64,000 nucleotides of DNA from Psychroserpens sp041224425. GTDB lineage: Bacteria > Bacteroidota > Bacteroidia > Flavobacteriales > Flavobacteriaceae. A program made the translations under genes and the position numbers. The stretch is taken from NCBI RefSeq assembly GCF_041224425.1, contig NZ_JBGFGL010000080.1, forward strand, positions 124,001 through 188,000. Direction: 5' to 3'. This document shows positions 8,282 to 17,397 of this stretch, one piece after another. Numbering within the stretch: position 1 is the stretch's first letter; every line of letters starts with the position of its first letter. Below the pieces are notes generated by a model. It was not told the DNA's origin, did not search any database, and saw only the letters and a program-made list of their open reading frames with translations.

Positions 8282-9591
8282 GGTGTTTTTGTTTCTCTTC
8301 CAATTGAACTGTAATAAAAGCCTTCTTTTTGAGCCTCTTGAATATCGTATAGATTTCTACCGTCAAATATTACAGGCGCATTCATTTCTTTTTTAAGCTT
8401 AGAAAAATCTGGTGTTCTAAAGATGCTCCACTCTGTACAAATTATTAAAGCATCTACATTTTCTGTAGCTTCATACATGCCTTTAGAATACTCCAACTTG
8501 TCTCCAAACTTACGCTTAACATTTTCCATCGCTTCAGGATCAAATACCTTTACCGTTGCGCCCATGTCAAGCAAATCTTTTATGATATATAATGCTGGAG
8601 CCTCTCTAATATCATCGGTTTCTGGTTTAAACGCTAATCCCCAAACCGCGAAACACTTTCCTTTTAAATCATTATTGAAATACGCTTTGATTCGAGGAAT
8701 TAGAACTGTTTTTTGATTGTTATTTACCTTTATTACAGACTCCAAAATCTCAAATTGGTACCCTGAATCCTTACCAGATTTATGAAGGGCTTTAACATCT
8801 TTTGGAAAGCATGAGCCTCCATAACCAATTCCAGGAAACAAAAAGCGCTTGCCAATTCTGGAATCGGTTCCCATACCAGCTCTAACTTTATCTACGTCTG
8901 CGCCAACCATTTCACAGAAATTAGCAATTTCATTCATAAAGGTAATCTTTGTTGCTAAAAATGAATTGGCTGCATACTTTGTGAGTTCGGCAGATTTCTC
9001 ATCCATGATTATGATTGGGTTTCCAGAACGCACAAATGGTTTGTACAACTTCTCCATTAGTTTCGTTGCGCGCTCAGAGCTGCTTCCAACGACGATTCTT
9101 TCGGGTTTAAGAAAGTCATCCACGGCAAATCCTTCTCTTAAAAATTCAGGATTTGAAACCACATCAAAATCGACATCGGTTTGACTCGCTATGGTTTGTT
9201 TTACCTTTTCGGCAGTTCCAACAGGAACAGTACTTTTATCAACGATAACTTTATAGTCGTCAATAAGGTTACCTATATCTTTTGCGCATCCAAGAACATA
9301 GGACAAATCTGCTGATCCATCTTCATCTTCTGGTGTTGGCAAAGCAAGGAAAATAATTTCCCCATGCTTAAGACCCTCTTCTAGTGAGGTCGAAAAATGC
9401 AATCTGTTGGCCTTAATATTTCTATGAAAAAGGACATCCAAGTGCGGTTCGTAAATTGGAACGACTCCTTTTCGCATCTTATCAACTTTAGATTGATCGA
9501 TGTCAATACATAAAACGTCATTTCCTGTTTCGGCTAAACATGTTCCGGTTACCAAGCCAACGTAACCTGTTCCAATTACTGATACTTTCAT
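8278..9591 (-). CDS. ugd: UDP-glucose 6-dehydrogenase
   Basis: Oxidises UDP-glucose to UDP-glucuronate with two NAD+. The 437-residue length is typical. Visible are the N-terminal Rossmann motif GTGYVGLVTGTCLAE (7-21), the substrate-site PTPEDEDGSAD near 86, and the catalytic cysteine in GYGGSCFPKD near 260. It lies upstream of, and overlaps by 4 bp, the UDP-xylose synthase gene. UDP-glucuronate could be used directly or decarboxylated. Confidence 0.95.
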   Translation of the reverse strand: MKVSVIGTGYVGLVTGTCLAETGNDVLCIDIDQSKVDKMRKGVVPIYEPHLDVLFHRNIKANRLHFSTSLEEGLKHGEIIFLALPTPEDEDGSADLSYVLGCAKDIGNLIDDYKVIVDKSTVPVGTAEKVKQTIASQTDVDFDVVSNPEFLREGFAVDDFLKPERIVVGSSSERATKLMEKLYKPFVRSGNPIIIMDEKSAELTKYAANSFLATKITFMNEIANFCEMVGADVDKVRAGMGTDSRIGKRFLFPGIGYGGSCFPKDVKALHKSGKDSGYQFEILESVIKVNNNQKTVLIPRIKAYFNNDLKGKCFAVWGLAFKPETDDIREAPALYIIKDLLDMGATVKVFDPEAMENVKRKFGDKLEYSKGMYEATENVDALIICTEWSIFRTPDFSKLKKEMNAPVIFDGRNLYDIQEAQKEGFYYSSIGRETKTP

Positions 9592-9603
9592 TTATTTATA
9601 AAT

Positions 9604-10947
9604 TCAATAAGCTTTATCTTCTCCTTTAAATATGTTCAATACTGTTTGGGCAATAATATTAAAATCCAACAACAATGACCAATTTTCTATGTAAAATATG
9701 TCGTATTTTGTTCGATTTACAATGTCGTCCCTAGTTTCAATTTCTCCTCTATAACCTCTTACTTGTGCCAAACCAGTAACACCCGGTTTTACAACATGTC
9801 GCACCATATATTTAGAAATTTTAGTGCCATACATTTCATTTTGCTTCCATAGATGAGGACGAGGACCAACTACAGACATAGAGCCAAACAGCACATTGAA
9901 AAACTGAGGTAGTTCGTCAATACTTGTTCTTCTAATAAACTTTCCAACTCTTGTCACCCTAGAATCATTTCGTGTTGCTGATTCTTCAGATCTTGAATTG
10001 ATAGCCATCGATCTGAATTTATAACACAAAAAACCCTTTTCCTTAATGCCTGGTCTGTTTTGTTGAAAGAAGATTGGTCCTTTGCTTTCTAAAACAATGA
10101 TTAAGCCCAAAATAGGAATCAACCATGATAAAACAAAACATATTATTATTAACGCAAAAACAATGTCAAAGGTTCTTTTGATTGCTTTTTTAAAAGGATC
10201 GTCCAAAGGTATTTCCCTTAAGGAAAGTATGGGTGTTATGTCGTAATAATTGAGGTATAGGTTTTTTGCGAACAGCCCTTTATTATCAGGGATGAATTTC
10301 AGGGTTTTCATTTTTACGTCACAAAATTCAATAAATTGTTTGACAGTGCTGTTAGATAGTTCCTTTAACGAACAATATACCTCATCAATTTGATTGGCCT
10401 CGATGAAATTAAAACTGTCTTTGACAGATCCGCTTTTGTTGACATCATTTAAATCGGTAAAAAACCCTTCAAACTTATACCCATATCCTGGCTGAAAATT
10501 GAAAAAATCCTGTAGCTTCTTGGTGGATTGGTTAGCTCCAATAATTACTACTCTTTTGTAATTGCTACCCGTTATAATCCTATATTTTCTGAATACAACA
10601 AACAGTATGATTCTCCACGCGGTTAAAACAAATAACAAAAGGAAGAAATAGTCTGAAATACTTTCTAAGGCTATGTCTTTATGGGTAAGGTAAAAATAGG
10701 ATAGGATTACTAAAGTATATAAGATGATTTGTTGTAGCAATAAAGAAACAATCTTTACAATTTTAGTAAACCTGTATACTTCATAAAAAGAATACAATAT
10801 TGATATGGCAAACCAAAACACAACAAAAAACGAAATGTCAACAATATTCTCAGTTAAGAAAAAATAAGATAGCGTTGAGATAATCAATAAATCGATTACA
10901 TATAATGTAGGTCTAATTAAATTAGAATATCCAACGTTTTTTGACAT
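9604..10947 (-). CDS. Undecaprenyl-phosphate sugar-phosphate transferase, copy 2 (WcaJ-like)
   Basis: A 447-residue paralogue of the product of 5883-7289, with the same order of parts: four N-terminal membrane spans, a Rossmann-like middle (VVIIGANQST near residue 144), a membrane hairpin near 265, and a PHPT catalytic domain with CYKFRSM, RRTSIDELPQ, VVGPRPH and KPGVTGLAQVRGYRGE. Both proteins end in KGxDKAY. It should load a sugar-1-phosphate onto undecaprenyl phosphate; the sugar is unknown. A -7 box in the 90-bp gap upstream suggests its own promoter. It is followed after 12 bp by ugd. Confidence 0.9.
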   Translation of the reverse strand: MSKNVGYSNLIRPTLYVIDLLIISTLSYFFLTENIVDISFFVVFWFAISILYSFYEVYRFTKIVKIVSLLLQQIILYTLVILSYFYLTHKDIALESISDYFFLLLFVLTAWRIILFVVFRKYRIITGSNYKRVVIIGANQSTKKLQDFFNFQPGYGYKFEGFFTDLNDVNKSGSVKDSFNFIEANQIDEVYCSLKELSNSTVKQFIEFCDVKMKTLKFIPDNKGLFAKNLYLNYYDITPILSLREIPLDDPFKKAIKRTFDIVFALIIICFVLSWLIPILGLIIVLESKGPIFFQQNRPGIKEKGFLCYKFRSMAINSRSEESATRNDSRVTRVGKFIRRTSIDELPQFFNVLFGSMSVVGPRPHLWKQNEMYGTKISKYMVRHVVKPGVTGLAQVRGYRGEIETRDDIVNRTKYDIFYIENWSLLLDFNIIAQTVLNIFKGEDKAY

Positions 10948-10971
10948 TTAATAGTTTACATTGCTTCGAGG

Positions 10972-10979
10972 CAAATATA
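10972..10979 (-). promoter_or_regulatory. Internal -7 box upstream of sugar transferase copy 2
   Basis: The complement reads TATATTTG, an exact TAnnTTTG match, 25 bp before the start codon ending at 10947 and inside a 90-bp gap in an otherwise tightly packed gene run. It could drive transferase-ugd-uxs-transferase separately from the upstream genes. Confidence 0.45.
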
Positions 10980-11037
10980 ATTTAATCTATAAAAAATAGC
11001 TAATTGCTAGAAGTTAAATACACAGAAACGCAGCCTG

Positions 11038-12291
11038 TTAATTAGAGGCGTTTAAATTTTGTGTAGGGCTTTGTTTCAACCATCGTTTCAAAAACAGCGA
11101 ATACAATATGATGAATAAAAAGAGCCCTCTTTGTCGCCATAAAATACTTTCGGTAAAGAAGACAGATGTCATTAAAATAGCAAACATCAATATTAAATAG
11201 TCTCCGGTATTTATGGCTTTTGACCAAATTACAACCAGAGCTGCCAGTAGAAGGCACAAGCCTATCAGGCCAAGTTCTGAAAGTGTTTGAGCATATTGAT
11301 TGTGATAATTGTATTCATGGAATTTGAAATAGGTGTCAAACTCCGTATGCCGCTTTGCAACATTATCTCTTGAGGCAAACAGTCCGAATCCCTTAATCAA
11401 AATAGGTTCTTCTTCTATTTGCTCTTTGAGGATTCTTAATTGGAGTAATCGTATAGAGCTTCCCGTCCAATAGTATATTTTTCCAAACTTTTCTTGTGTT
11501 AAAACCTCTTCAAGCTTAGAGTGCTTTTCAAAAATCAAGCGCTCGGCTAATGTAATAGAGCTAATTCCGACTAAAATAAATGCCATTACAAAACCAATAA
11601 TAACCTTTCTTTTATTAAGGTTTTTGAATCTCATTTTAAATAAGTAGATAATGAATCCTATTAAAATGACAGCCAGTATTGTTTTTGATGAAAGTAAAAA
11701 TAGCAGCATGGCAAAAAAGCCCATAAGAACATAATGCGCTTTTCGTTTTTGTTGCAATGAAATCAAATAGAATAAGCTCATAGAAAAAAGAAGCGATACA
11801 TATATGGCATTCAATTCTAAAACCTCTACAAGTTGGTGATAAGTAAACACCATTAAAGACTTTGTGTTTATATAATTGTAGATGGCGTTACAGATAAAAA
11901 AAACTCCAAGGAGTGTGTTTGATACTGTAAGCACCTTAAATACAATGTCAGATTGCTTTTTTTTAATTTCTGGAAGAAACATGAACACTATAGGAAGAAC
12001 AAAAATAACAACCATCTTCTCCATTCCTTTTGTGGTTTGTTCAATGTCAACACTCCATAGGAAAGAACAGACAGCAAAAACATACAGCAGTACAGGAATA
12101 ATAAGACCTTTATGAAGTCTTGGCTTGATTTTATTTAAATAGGTATATCGACATCCAAAAGCCACAAAAACTCCTAAAATAATTCCGCTAGCGGCAAATC
12201 CCAACAACAATGTGGATAAGGACAAGCCTAAAAGCAGCATTAAAAACTCTATTGAGTTGAGTTTACTTTTGATGTTTTTTGAAGCACTCAT
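11038..12291 (-). CDS. O-antigen polymerase/ligase-like membrane protein (Wzy/WaaL type), copy 1
   Basis: A 417-residue polytopic protein with about ten to twelve hydrophobic segments and a large soluble loop at about 250-325 containing the HxxxN-like region HEYNYHNQYAQTLSELG, as in Wzy_C proteins. It may polymerise repeat units in the periplasm or ligate the finished chain to an acceptor; sequence alone cannot separate these. The start at 12291 lies 29 bp inside the upstream glycosyltransferase gene; a later Met at 12240 is possible but would cut the first membrane span. Confidence 0.8.
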   Translation of the reverse strand: MSASKNIKSKLNSIEFLMLLLGLSLSTLLLGFAASGIILGVFVAFGCRYTYLNKIKPRLHKGLIIPVLLYVFAVCSFLWSVDIEQTTKGMEKMVVIFVLPIVFMFLPEIKKKQSDIVFKVLTVSNTLLGVFFICNAIYNYINTKSLMVFTYHQLVEVLELNAIYVSLLFSMSLFYLISLQQKRKAHYVLMGFFAMLLFLLSSKTILAVILIGFIIYLFKMRFKNLNKRKVIIGFVMAFILVGISSITLAERLIFEKHSKLEEVLTQEKFGKIYYWTGSSIRLLQLRILKEQIEEEPILIKGFGLFASRDNVAKRHTEFDTYFKFHEYNYHNQYAQTLSELGLIGLCLLLAALVVIWSKAINTGDYLILMFAILMTSVFFTESILWRQRGLFLFIILYSLFLKRWLKQSPTQNLNASN

Positions 12292-13366
12292 CTAGAAAGT
12301 CGAGATATTTTTTGTTGATCATTTCCCATTGAAAACTATGTTCAATTTTTTTATAACAATTTTCAATTTTATCCAAATGGTCTTCCTTTTTGGTACAATC
12401 GATGTGTTCCTTAACGTCATCAGCTGAGCTAAAATAGAACGCATCATCGCCCAAAATAGATTTAGTGAATTCGTTGTTATGAGCAATCATCATCACCTTA
12501 GAAGCCATGGCTTCCAATAAGGAAGGGTTCGTTCCTCCTACAGAATGCCCATGAAAATATAGGTTTGAAAAATACCTTAAGTTATTGAGGTGTTCAAGAT
12601 TATAAATACCTCCTGTAAATCTGATATGATCAATTTCGGCGTACTTTTTTTTAAGATAGGCTCCAAACTTATTCACATTGTGTTTTCCAACCACTAAAAA
12701 AGGTGTTTTGGTTGCTGCTGATGCAACACCATCTAAAATAGTTTCTAGATTGTTTTCGGGTTCAAAACGTGCAATTAACATGTTGTAATTATGCTTTTGA
12801 ACCTTATACAGATCCAAAATCTCTTCATTTGGTGTCTTAAACAGTTCTGCACCATAAGCGATGTATTCAGATGAAGCATCATACTCTTTAAGCAAATAAT
12901 TTTGAATTCCTATAGAATCTGCAATAAGATAATCGCTTGAAATTACAGCTAGTTTTTCAGCATACTTTAAGAACTTTCTAACTGGAGCAGAGTACTTTGA
13001 TCTCTTCCACTCCAATCCATCCATATTACTAATGATGACGCTTTTTTTAGGCAATAGCCAATGCCAAATTGTATTACTGGTATATCCCAACTGAAGCAAG
13101 ACATCGAAATTTCTTTTTCTAGAGTCAACGATACAGTTGAAGTCGTATATAAACTGTCCGAAAGTACCAACCTTATCCTCTGGATCATAACAATGTATCA
13201 ATTTGACACCCTTGAATGTTTCTTCTTGGTATTTATGCAAACTAGAGCTGTACACGTAAACATCATAACCCTTTTCTGCAAGATACACTGCAAAAAACTC
13301 TGTGAACTGTTCAAAACCACCATAATGGTTTGGTATTCCTCTTGTGCCTAAAATCCCTATTTTCAT
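12263..13366 (-). CDS. DUF1972-type glycosyltransferase (rhamnosyltransferase-like)
   Basis: A 367-residue GT-B glycosyltransferase. The N-terminal DUF1972 domain is clear from GILGTRGIPNHYGGFEQF at residues 3-20; relatives include WchF-like rhamnosyltransferases. The C-terminal half carries the GT4 features LIARFEPENNLE near 192 and GGTNPSLLEAMA near 278. With dTDP-rhamnose made in the same locus, rhamnosyl transfer is a reasonable guess but is not shown by the sequence. It overlaps the downstream Wzy-like gene by 29 bp. Confidence 0.85.
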   Translation of the reverse strand: MKIGILGTRGIPNHYGGFEQFTEFFAVYLAEKGYDVYVYSSSLHKYQEETFKGVKLIHCYDPEDKVGTFGQFIYDFNCIVDSRKRNFDVLLQLGYTSNTIWHWLLPKKSVIISNMDGLEWKRSKYSAPVRKFLKYAEKLAVISSDYLIADSIGIQNYLLKEYDASSEYIAYGAELFKTPNEEILDLYKVQKHNYNMLIARFEPENNLETILDGVASAATKTPFLVVGKHNVNKFGAYLKKKYAEIDHIRFTGGIYNLEHLNNLRYFSNLYFHGHSVGGTNPSLLEAMASKVMMIAHNNEFTKSILGDDAFYFSSADDVKEHIDCTKKEDHLDKIENCYKKIEHSFQWEMINKKYLDFLDECFKKHQK

Positions 13367-13397
13367 TTTCAGTGTTTTGAAATATTGAAATGGTCTG

Positions 13398-14561
13398 TTA
13401 ATTTTTTTTGTAAATATCTATAAATTGTGAGACATGTCTGTCTAAAGAAAATTTTTGTTTGGCGTGTTCATATCCCTTTTTGCCAAAGTCAATTGATTTT
13501 TCTTCATTAGTCAACATGAGTTTTAGCTTTTTGCTCAAATCGTCTACGTCGCCTGGATTAAAAAAATAACCCGTTTCACCATCCAAAACAATTTCCTTTA
13601 AACCTCCATGATTTGCAGCAATAACTGGTTTTCTTGATAGCATCGCTTCTAAAGCGACAAGTCCGAATGGCTCTGGTTCAATTGACGGAACGACAGCAAT
13701 ATCGATACTATCCCAAATGCTCCAGATGTTTTCCTGAAAAGGAATAATGCTACACAAGTTTTCTAATGATGCTTGTGTGATGTTTTGCTGAAGTTCTTCA
13801 ACTAAATACTCTTGGTTTGGAGGTGCTGAACCTACAAAAATCAGCTTTGCATTTTTGTTTTCAGGAGATGCCTTTTTAAACGCCTCTAATAGCAACGTTT
13901 GTCCCTTCCATTTACTAATTCTTCCTATTAAAGCGATTACTTTTTCATTGTCGTTCACACCAAAAAGTTCCCTCCTTATAGCTTTGATATCTTTATCAGA
14001 AGTAGGTGGTTTTTCTCTATCCATCCCATTTAAATTGACAATCGCTTTTTTTGTGAGCTTCTGATTGTTTTTACATAGGACTTCCTTAGAAGCTTCAGAA
14101 TTAAAAACCACTGTGTCAGACAATGAATTCACGAGAAAAGGATAAATTTTACTGACAATTTTAGGTTTCTTTATAATTTCATGAACATGCCACAAGTGTT
14201 TCACTTTATAGCGTTTTGCATAAAATCCACCTAATAAAACCGCCAATGTGTTTGAGTGTATCAAATCAATATTCTCATTTTTCAATAGCCTATGTAAACG
14301 TTTGGTCGTTTTAGCTATCTCAAAAGGTAGGCTTAATAACTTTAGTGGCTTAAAGATACTTCTAGAAATTTTTATAACTGGAAATACAATGACGTTTACA
14401 CCAAAAGCCTCTAGCAGGTCTTTTAAAGGTCCTTTGTTGGGTAGAACCACAATGGTTTTAAATTCTGGAGATGATTCAATAGACTTTACTAAATATAATA
14501 AAGCCTTATCAGATCCATAAAGCTCTGAAGACTGGTGAATATAAAGTATGGTTTTAGCCAT
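13398..14561 (-). CDS. GT4-type glycosyltransferase
   Basis: A 387-residue GT-B enzyme. The N-terminal acceptor domain starts ILYIHQSSELYGSDKALLYL, a pattern of GT4 enzymes. In the C-terminal domain are ALIGRISKWKGQTLLLEAF near residue 210 and EPFGLVALEAMLSRKPVIA near 300, containing the E-x7-E nucleotide-sugar motif. The linkage made is unknown. It overlaps the upstream acyltransferase gene by 8 bp and is followed after 31 bp by the DUF1972 enzyme. Confidence 0.88.
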   Translation of the reverse strand: MAKTILYIHQSSELYGSDKALLYLVKSIESSPEFKTIVVLPNKGPLKDLLEAFGVNVIVFPVIKISRSIFKPLKLLSLPFEIAKTTKRLHRLLKNENIDLIHSNTLAVLLGGFYAKRYKVKHLWHVHEIIKKPKIVSKIYPFLVNSLSDTVVFNSEASKEVLCKNNQKLTKKAIVNLNGMDREKPPTSDKDIKAIRRELFGVNDNEKVIALIGRISKWKGQTLLLEAFKKASPENKNAKLIFVGSAPPNQEYLVEELQQNITQASLENLCSIIPFQENIWSIWDSIDIAVVPSIEPEPFGLVALEAMLSRKPVIAANHGGLKEIVLDGETGYFFNPGDVDDLSKKLKLMLTNEEKSIDFGKKGYEHAKQKFSLDRHVSQFIDIYKKN

Positions 14562-15234
14562 TAAGATGTTTTAAAATTTTTGCTGGCACTCCACCAATTA
14601 CAACGTTATCTGGAAATTCATCCTTAACAACAGATCCTGCCGCCACAACAGAATTGTTACCAACTTTGCTACCATCTAAAAACGTGGCTTTAGAGCCTAC
14701 CCAAATATTATTTCCGAGTTCAATACCTTTTGAAGTAACGCCTTGCTCTCTGATTAACAACTTTGTGTCTGAGAAATTATGGTTTTCCGAATGAAAGCTA
14801 ATATACTGACCCATAATAACATCGTTCCCTATACGAACACCTCCAGAACAGCCAAAATAGGAGTATTCTCCAACAGCGGAATTATTGCCAATTTGTAGAC
14901 CTTTTCCGTATTTAGACAAGTGACTGGTGGTGCTTATGGTGGTAAAGGCTCCTATTTTAACCACATCTCCAAGCTTTATTTCCTGACTTGCATGACAATC
15001 TATTACCACATGCCTTTCGATAGTACAACCCTTCCCGAAATAAAAGTTGGATTTGTTCAATATGCGAACTTTCGATCCTAAGAATATCTTACGTCTGGTT
15101 TTAATGAGTCCTCTAAGCATCATTACTGTTCTATTTACCAAAAAAGAAATGACGAGTTTATTTGAAATGTTATCATCCAAAGTATATGACTTCCCAAATT
15201 TCACTAGGAGCTTTTGAAGTAATTGCTTTAACAT
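14554..15234 (-). CDS. Left-handed beta-helix acyltransferase (WcaF/Maa-like)
   Basis: A 226-residue hexapeptide-repeat protein, probably O-acetylating a sugar of the repeat unit with acetyl-CoA. Imperfect [LIV]Gxxxx repeats run from about residue 65 to 220, with GQYISFHSENHNF near 142 (probable catalytic His) and NIWVGSKATFLDGS followed by VVAAGSVVKDEFPDNVVIGG as in the Maa/NodL group. A hydrophobic, basic N-terminus precedes the helix. I chose the ATG at 15234 over an in-frame TTG two codons upstream. It overlaps the GT4 gene by 8 bp. Confidence 0.85.
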   Translation of the reverse strand: MLKQLLQKLLVKFGKSYTLDDNISNKLVISFLVNRTVMMLRGLIKTRRKIFLGSKVRILNKSNFYFGKGCTIERHVVIDCHASQEIKLGDVVKIGAFTTISTTSHLSKYGKGLQIGNNSAVGEYSYFGCSGGVRIGNDVIMGQYISFHSENHNFSDTKLLIREQGVTSKGIELGNNIWVGSKATFLDGSKVGNNSVVAAGSVVKDEFPDNVVIGGVPAKILKHLNG

Positions 15235-15242
15235 ATTCAAAT

Positions 15243-16511
15243 TTAAGTTGTAGTCAGTTTTGATTGTTGAGTATTATAGAAATAGCTTAAGTAAATAATT
15301 CCCCCTAAAATAATACCTCCATAGTCTCTTGGGTTGTAAATTCCTGAAACTATCAGTGTTGTAAACATATAATAAATGGCAATGCCTGACAATAAATTGT
15401 TAATAATAATTGCCTGTCTGTTTTCTGTTCTGATATAAACTTGTAAATACAAGGTTAAGAGAAAAACGAGAAAGGCCAATACTCCCAGCAAACCTGCTTT
15501 ATAAGCAATATAAGCGTACCCATTATGTATGGTTGTTATGTACTGAATACCTTCTGCATTCAATGGTGCTACAAACTCCAAATCAACTAATGAGCCAACC
15601 CCTTTTCCACAAACCAACCCAAAGCCCATAGGTGTGTCAGCGAGCTGTTCAAAAGCCTTTTTTGCTTCATAAGCACGCCAATGATCCCATAGGTCTGAGT
15701 GATCTTCAATATTTATTTCCGAAGAAAAAATCTCTGATGGTGCGATCTTTACTTTATATAAGAATCCTTCCAGACCGTCTGCACCACGTTCGAGGTCTGT
15801 AGAAAATAAATAGGCGTAAAACAGTAAAACAGCCGTAAAGAATGCAGTCATGTAAATCAAACCCTTTCGTGTGATAGCCAAATACCCATTTATTGATAAT
15901 AATAGAATTATGGCAGCAACTGTAGCGGTTCTAGAAAAATAAAATATGAACGACATCAATATGATAGCGATAATGGTCTTTCTGTATTTTGATTTAAGAG
16001 TATAAAGTTCTCTTCCTTTTTTTGAAAATAATAAGACCACTGCAAAAATTTCCACCACGTTACCTCTACCTGCAAAGTTCCTTACTTTATTGACATTGAA
16101 GTCATTGTCTGTAAGGAAGTAGAGTACTTGTGATATATGAATGATTGCAAAAAAGAATGCGATGTAAATAATCGCTTTAAAAATGAACTTTTTGTCTTCA
16201 ATCTTACTAATGAGATAATATCCCATTAAAATGAATAGAAAAGGTTTTGCTAAAAAGAAAAAGTCTTTTATGATGTCTAAAATCTTGCTTGGATAAAAGA
16301 ATGAAGAAAAGATACTCAACAAGAAAATCGCCACTAAAGGAGCAATAATATTGAGGAAGTTATTTGAGTATTTGTAGCGAATATTCATAAAAATGAATGT
16401 CGATACCAAAATCATTAAAAGAATATTGACTTCAATGGAAAATATCAGCGGAGGAATAATTATCGAACTCGCAAAAACGACCTTATAAACAGAGTCTAAT
16501 CTTATCTTCAT
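15243..16511 (-). CDS. O-antigen polymerase/ligase-like membrane protein, copy 2
   Basis: A 422-residue polytopic inner-membrane protein with about eleven hydrophobic segments and a soluble loop at about 240-330 that includes GFGLVCGKGVGSLVD and a TTIHNGYAYIAYKAG segment like the conserved His-Asn region of Wzy_C proteins. The N-terminal half is very Ile/Phe-rich. It is unrelated at the detail level to the other Wzy-like protein at 11038-12291, so one may be the polymerase and the other a ligase. It is packed 9 bp after the GT2 gene. Confidence 0.78.
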   Translation of the reverse strand: MKIRLDSVYKVVFASSIIIPPLIFSIEVNILLMILVSTFIFMNIRYKYSNNFLNIIAPLVAIFLLSIFSSFFYPSKILDIIKDFFFLAKPFLFILMGYYLISKIEDKKFIFKAIIYIAFFFAIIHISQVLYFLTDNDFNVNKVRNFAGRGNVVEIFAVVLLFSKKGRELYTLKSKYRKTIIAIILMSFIFYFSRTATVAAIILLLSINGYLAITRKGLIYMTAFFTAVLLFYAYLFSTDLERGADGLEGFLYKVKIAPSEIFSSEINIEDHSDLWDHWRAYEAKKAFEQLADTPMGFGLVCGKGVGSLVDLEFVAPLNAEGIQYITTIHNGYAYIAYKAGLLGVLAFLVFLLTLYLQVYIRTENRQAIIINNLLSGIAIYYMFTTLIVSGIYNPRDYGGIILGGIIYLSYFYNTQQSKLTTT

Positions 16512-16520
16512 TACTGCAAG

Positions 16521-17315
16521 CTAAACTTTTTCTTTAAATTTAAAAACTCTTAGCGTTTTTAAGCCTTTTATTATACTTTTTATTTTGAATTTAACCATCA
16601 AATAGAGATAATCATAATTACAAATAAACTTACTTAAACCTCCTGTTTGGTGTTTTGCCCTAGCGGTTTCTAAAAGCGCCTTTTTAACCATATTATTACT
16701 TACACCACCTCCACTCATTACCGCAGTGGTTTTATCAGATTTCAGTGTTCTAAGTTTTTGTTTTGCACGTAATAAAAGTTCATAATCACCCGCAATTTTA
16801 TAAGATGTATCGTAATTTCCATAGGCATCAAAATATGCTTTGCTATGAAACGATCCTACATGAGCTGGAGTAATAACTATGTTTCTACGGAAACCTTTCC
16901 AGGTCCAAACAGTGTCGAGAAGCCTTTTATTGTCTTCGCTTTCAACATACAACACATTAGAGTACATCCAATCTGCTGATGTGTTTTCTGATAGTTTATC
17001 ATACGTTTCCAAGGCATCTTCTAAATAGTAGTCATCAGAGCCAAGAAATGAAATCCAATCTCCAGAAGCTAGTTTTAAACCCTTATTCCATGCATCATAA
17101 ATACCAGAGTCCTTTTCAGAAATCCATTTGAAAGAAATATTTTTAGATTTGAACTTAGCTTCATAGGCTTTAAGGATTTGTACCGTATTATCGGTTGAAG
17201 CGCCATCAATAACAATATACTCAAAATCAGTTAGGGTTTGATTGAGTAGGGAATCTAGAGTTCTAGTAATAGTTTTATCACTGTTAAAAGAAGACGTAAT
17301 GACACTAAACTTCAT
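16521..17315 (-). CDS. GT2 family glycosyltransferase (WcaE-like)
   Basis: A 264-residue GT-A enzyme. The N-terminus has FSVITSSFNSDKTITRTL and YIVIDGASTDNTVQIL, the nucleotide-binding fold with its conserved Asp. The DxD-like metal site is FLGSDDYYLED near residue 90. The layout is like WcaE and related enzymes of exopolysaccharide loci. The last 40 residues are basic and probably membrane-associated. Donor sugar unknown. An 82-bp gap separates it from the upstream sulfotransferase gene. Confidence 0.88.
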   Translation of the reverse strand: MKFSVITSSFNSDKTITRTLDSLLNQTLTDFEYIVIDGASTDNTVQILKAYEAKFKSKNISFKWISEKDSGIYDAWNKGLKLASGDWISFLGSDDYYLEDALETYDKLSENTSADWMYSNVLYVESEDNKRLLDTVWTWKGFRRNIVITPAHVGSFHSKAYFDAYGNYDTSYKIAGDYELLLRAKQKLRTLKSDKTTAVMSGGGVSNNMVKKALLETARAKHQTGGLSKFICNYDYLYLMVKFKIKSIIKGLKTLRVFKFKEKV

Positions 17316-17397
17316 AAAATCAATTTCGGTTTCTAGTGTTAATTATTATAAGATAAACTAAAAGAAAATCCCTGTTGTCTTTTATGCGCAATTCATT

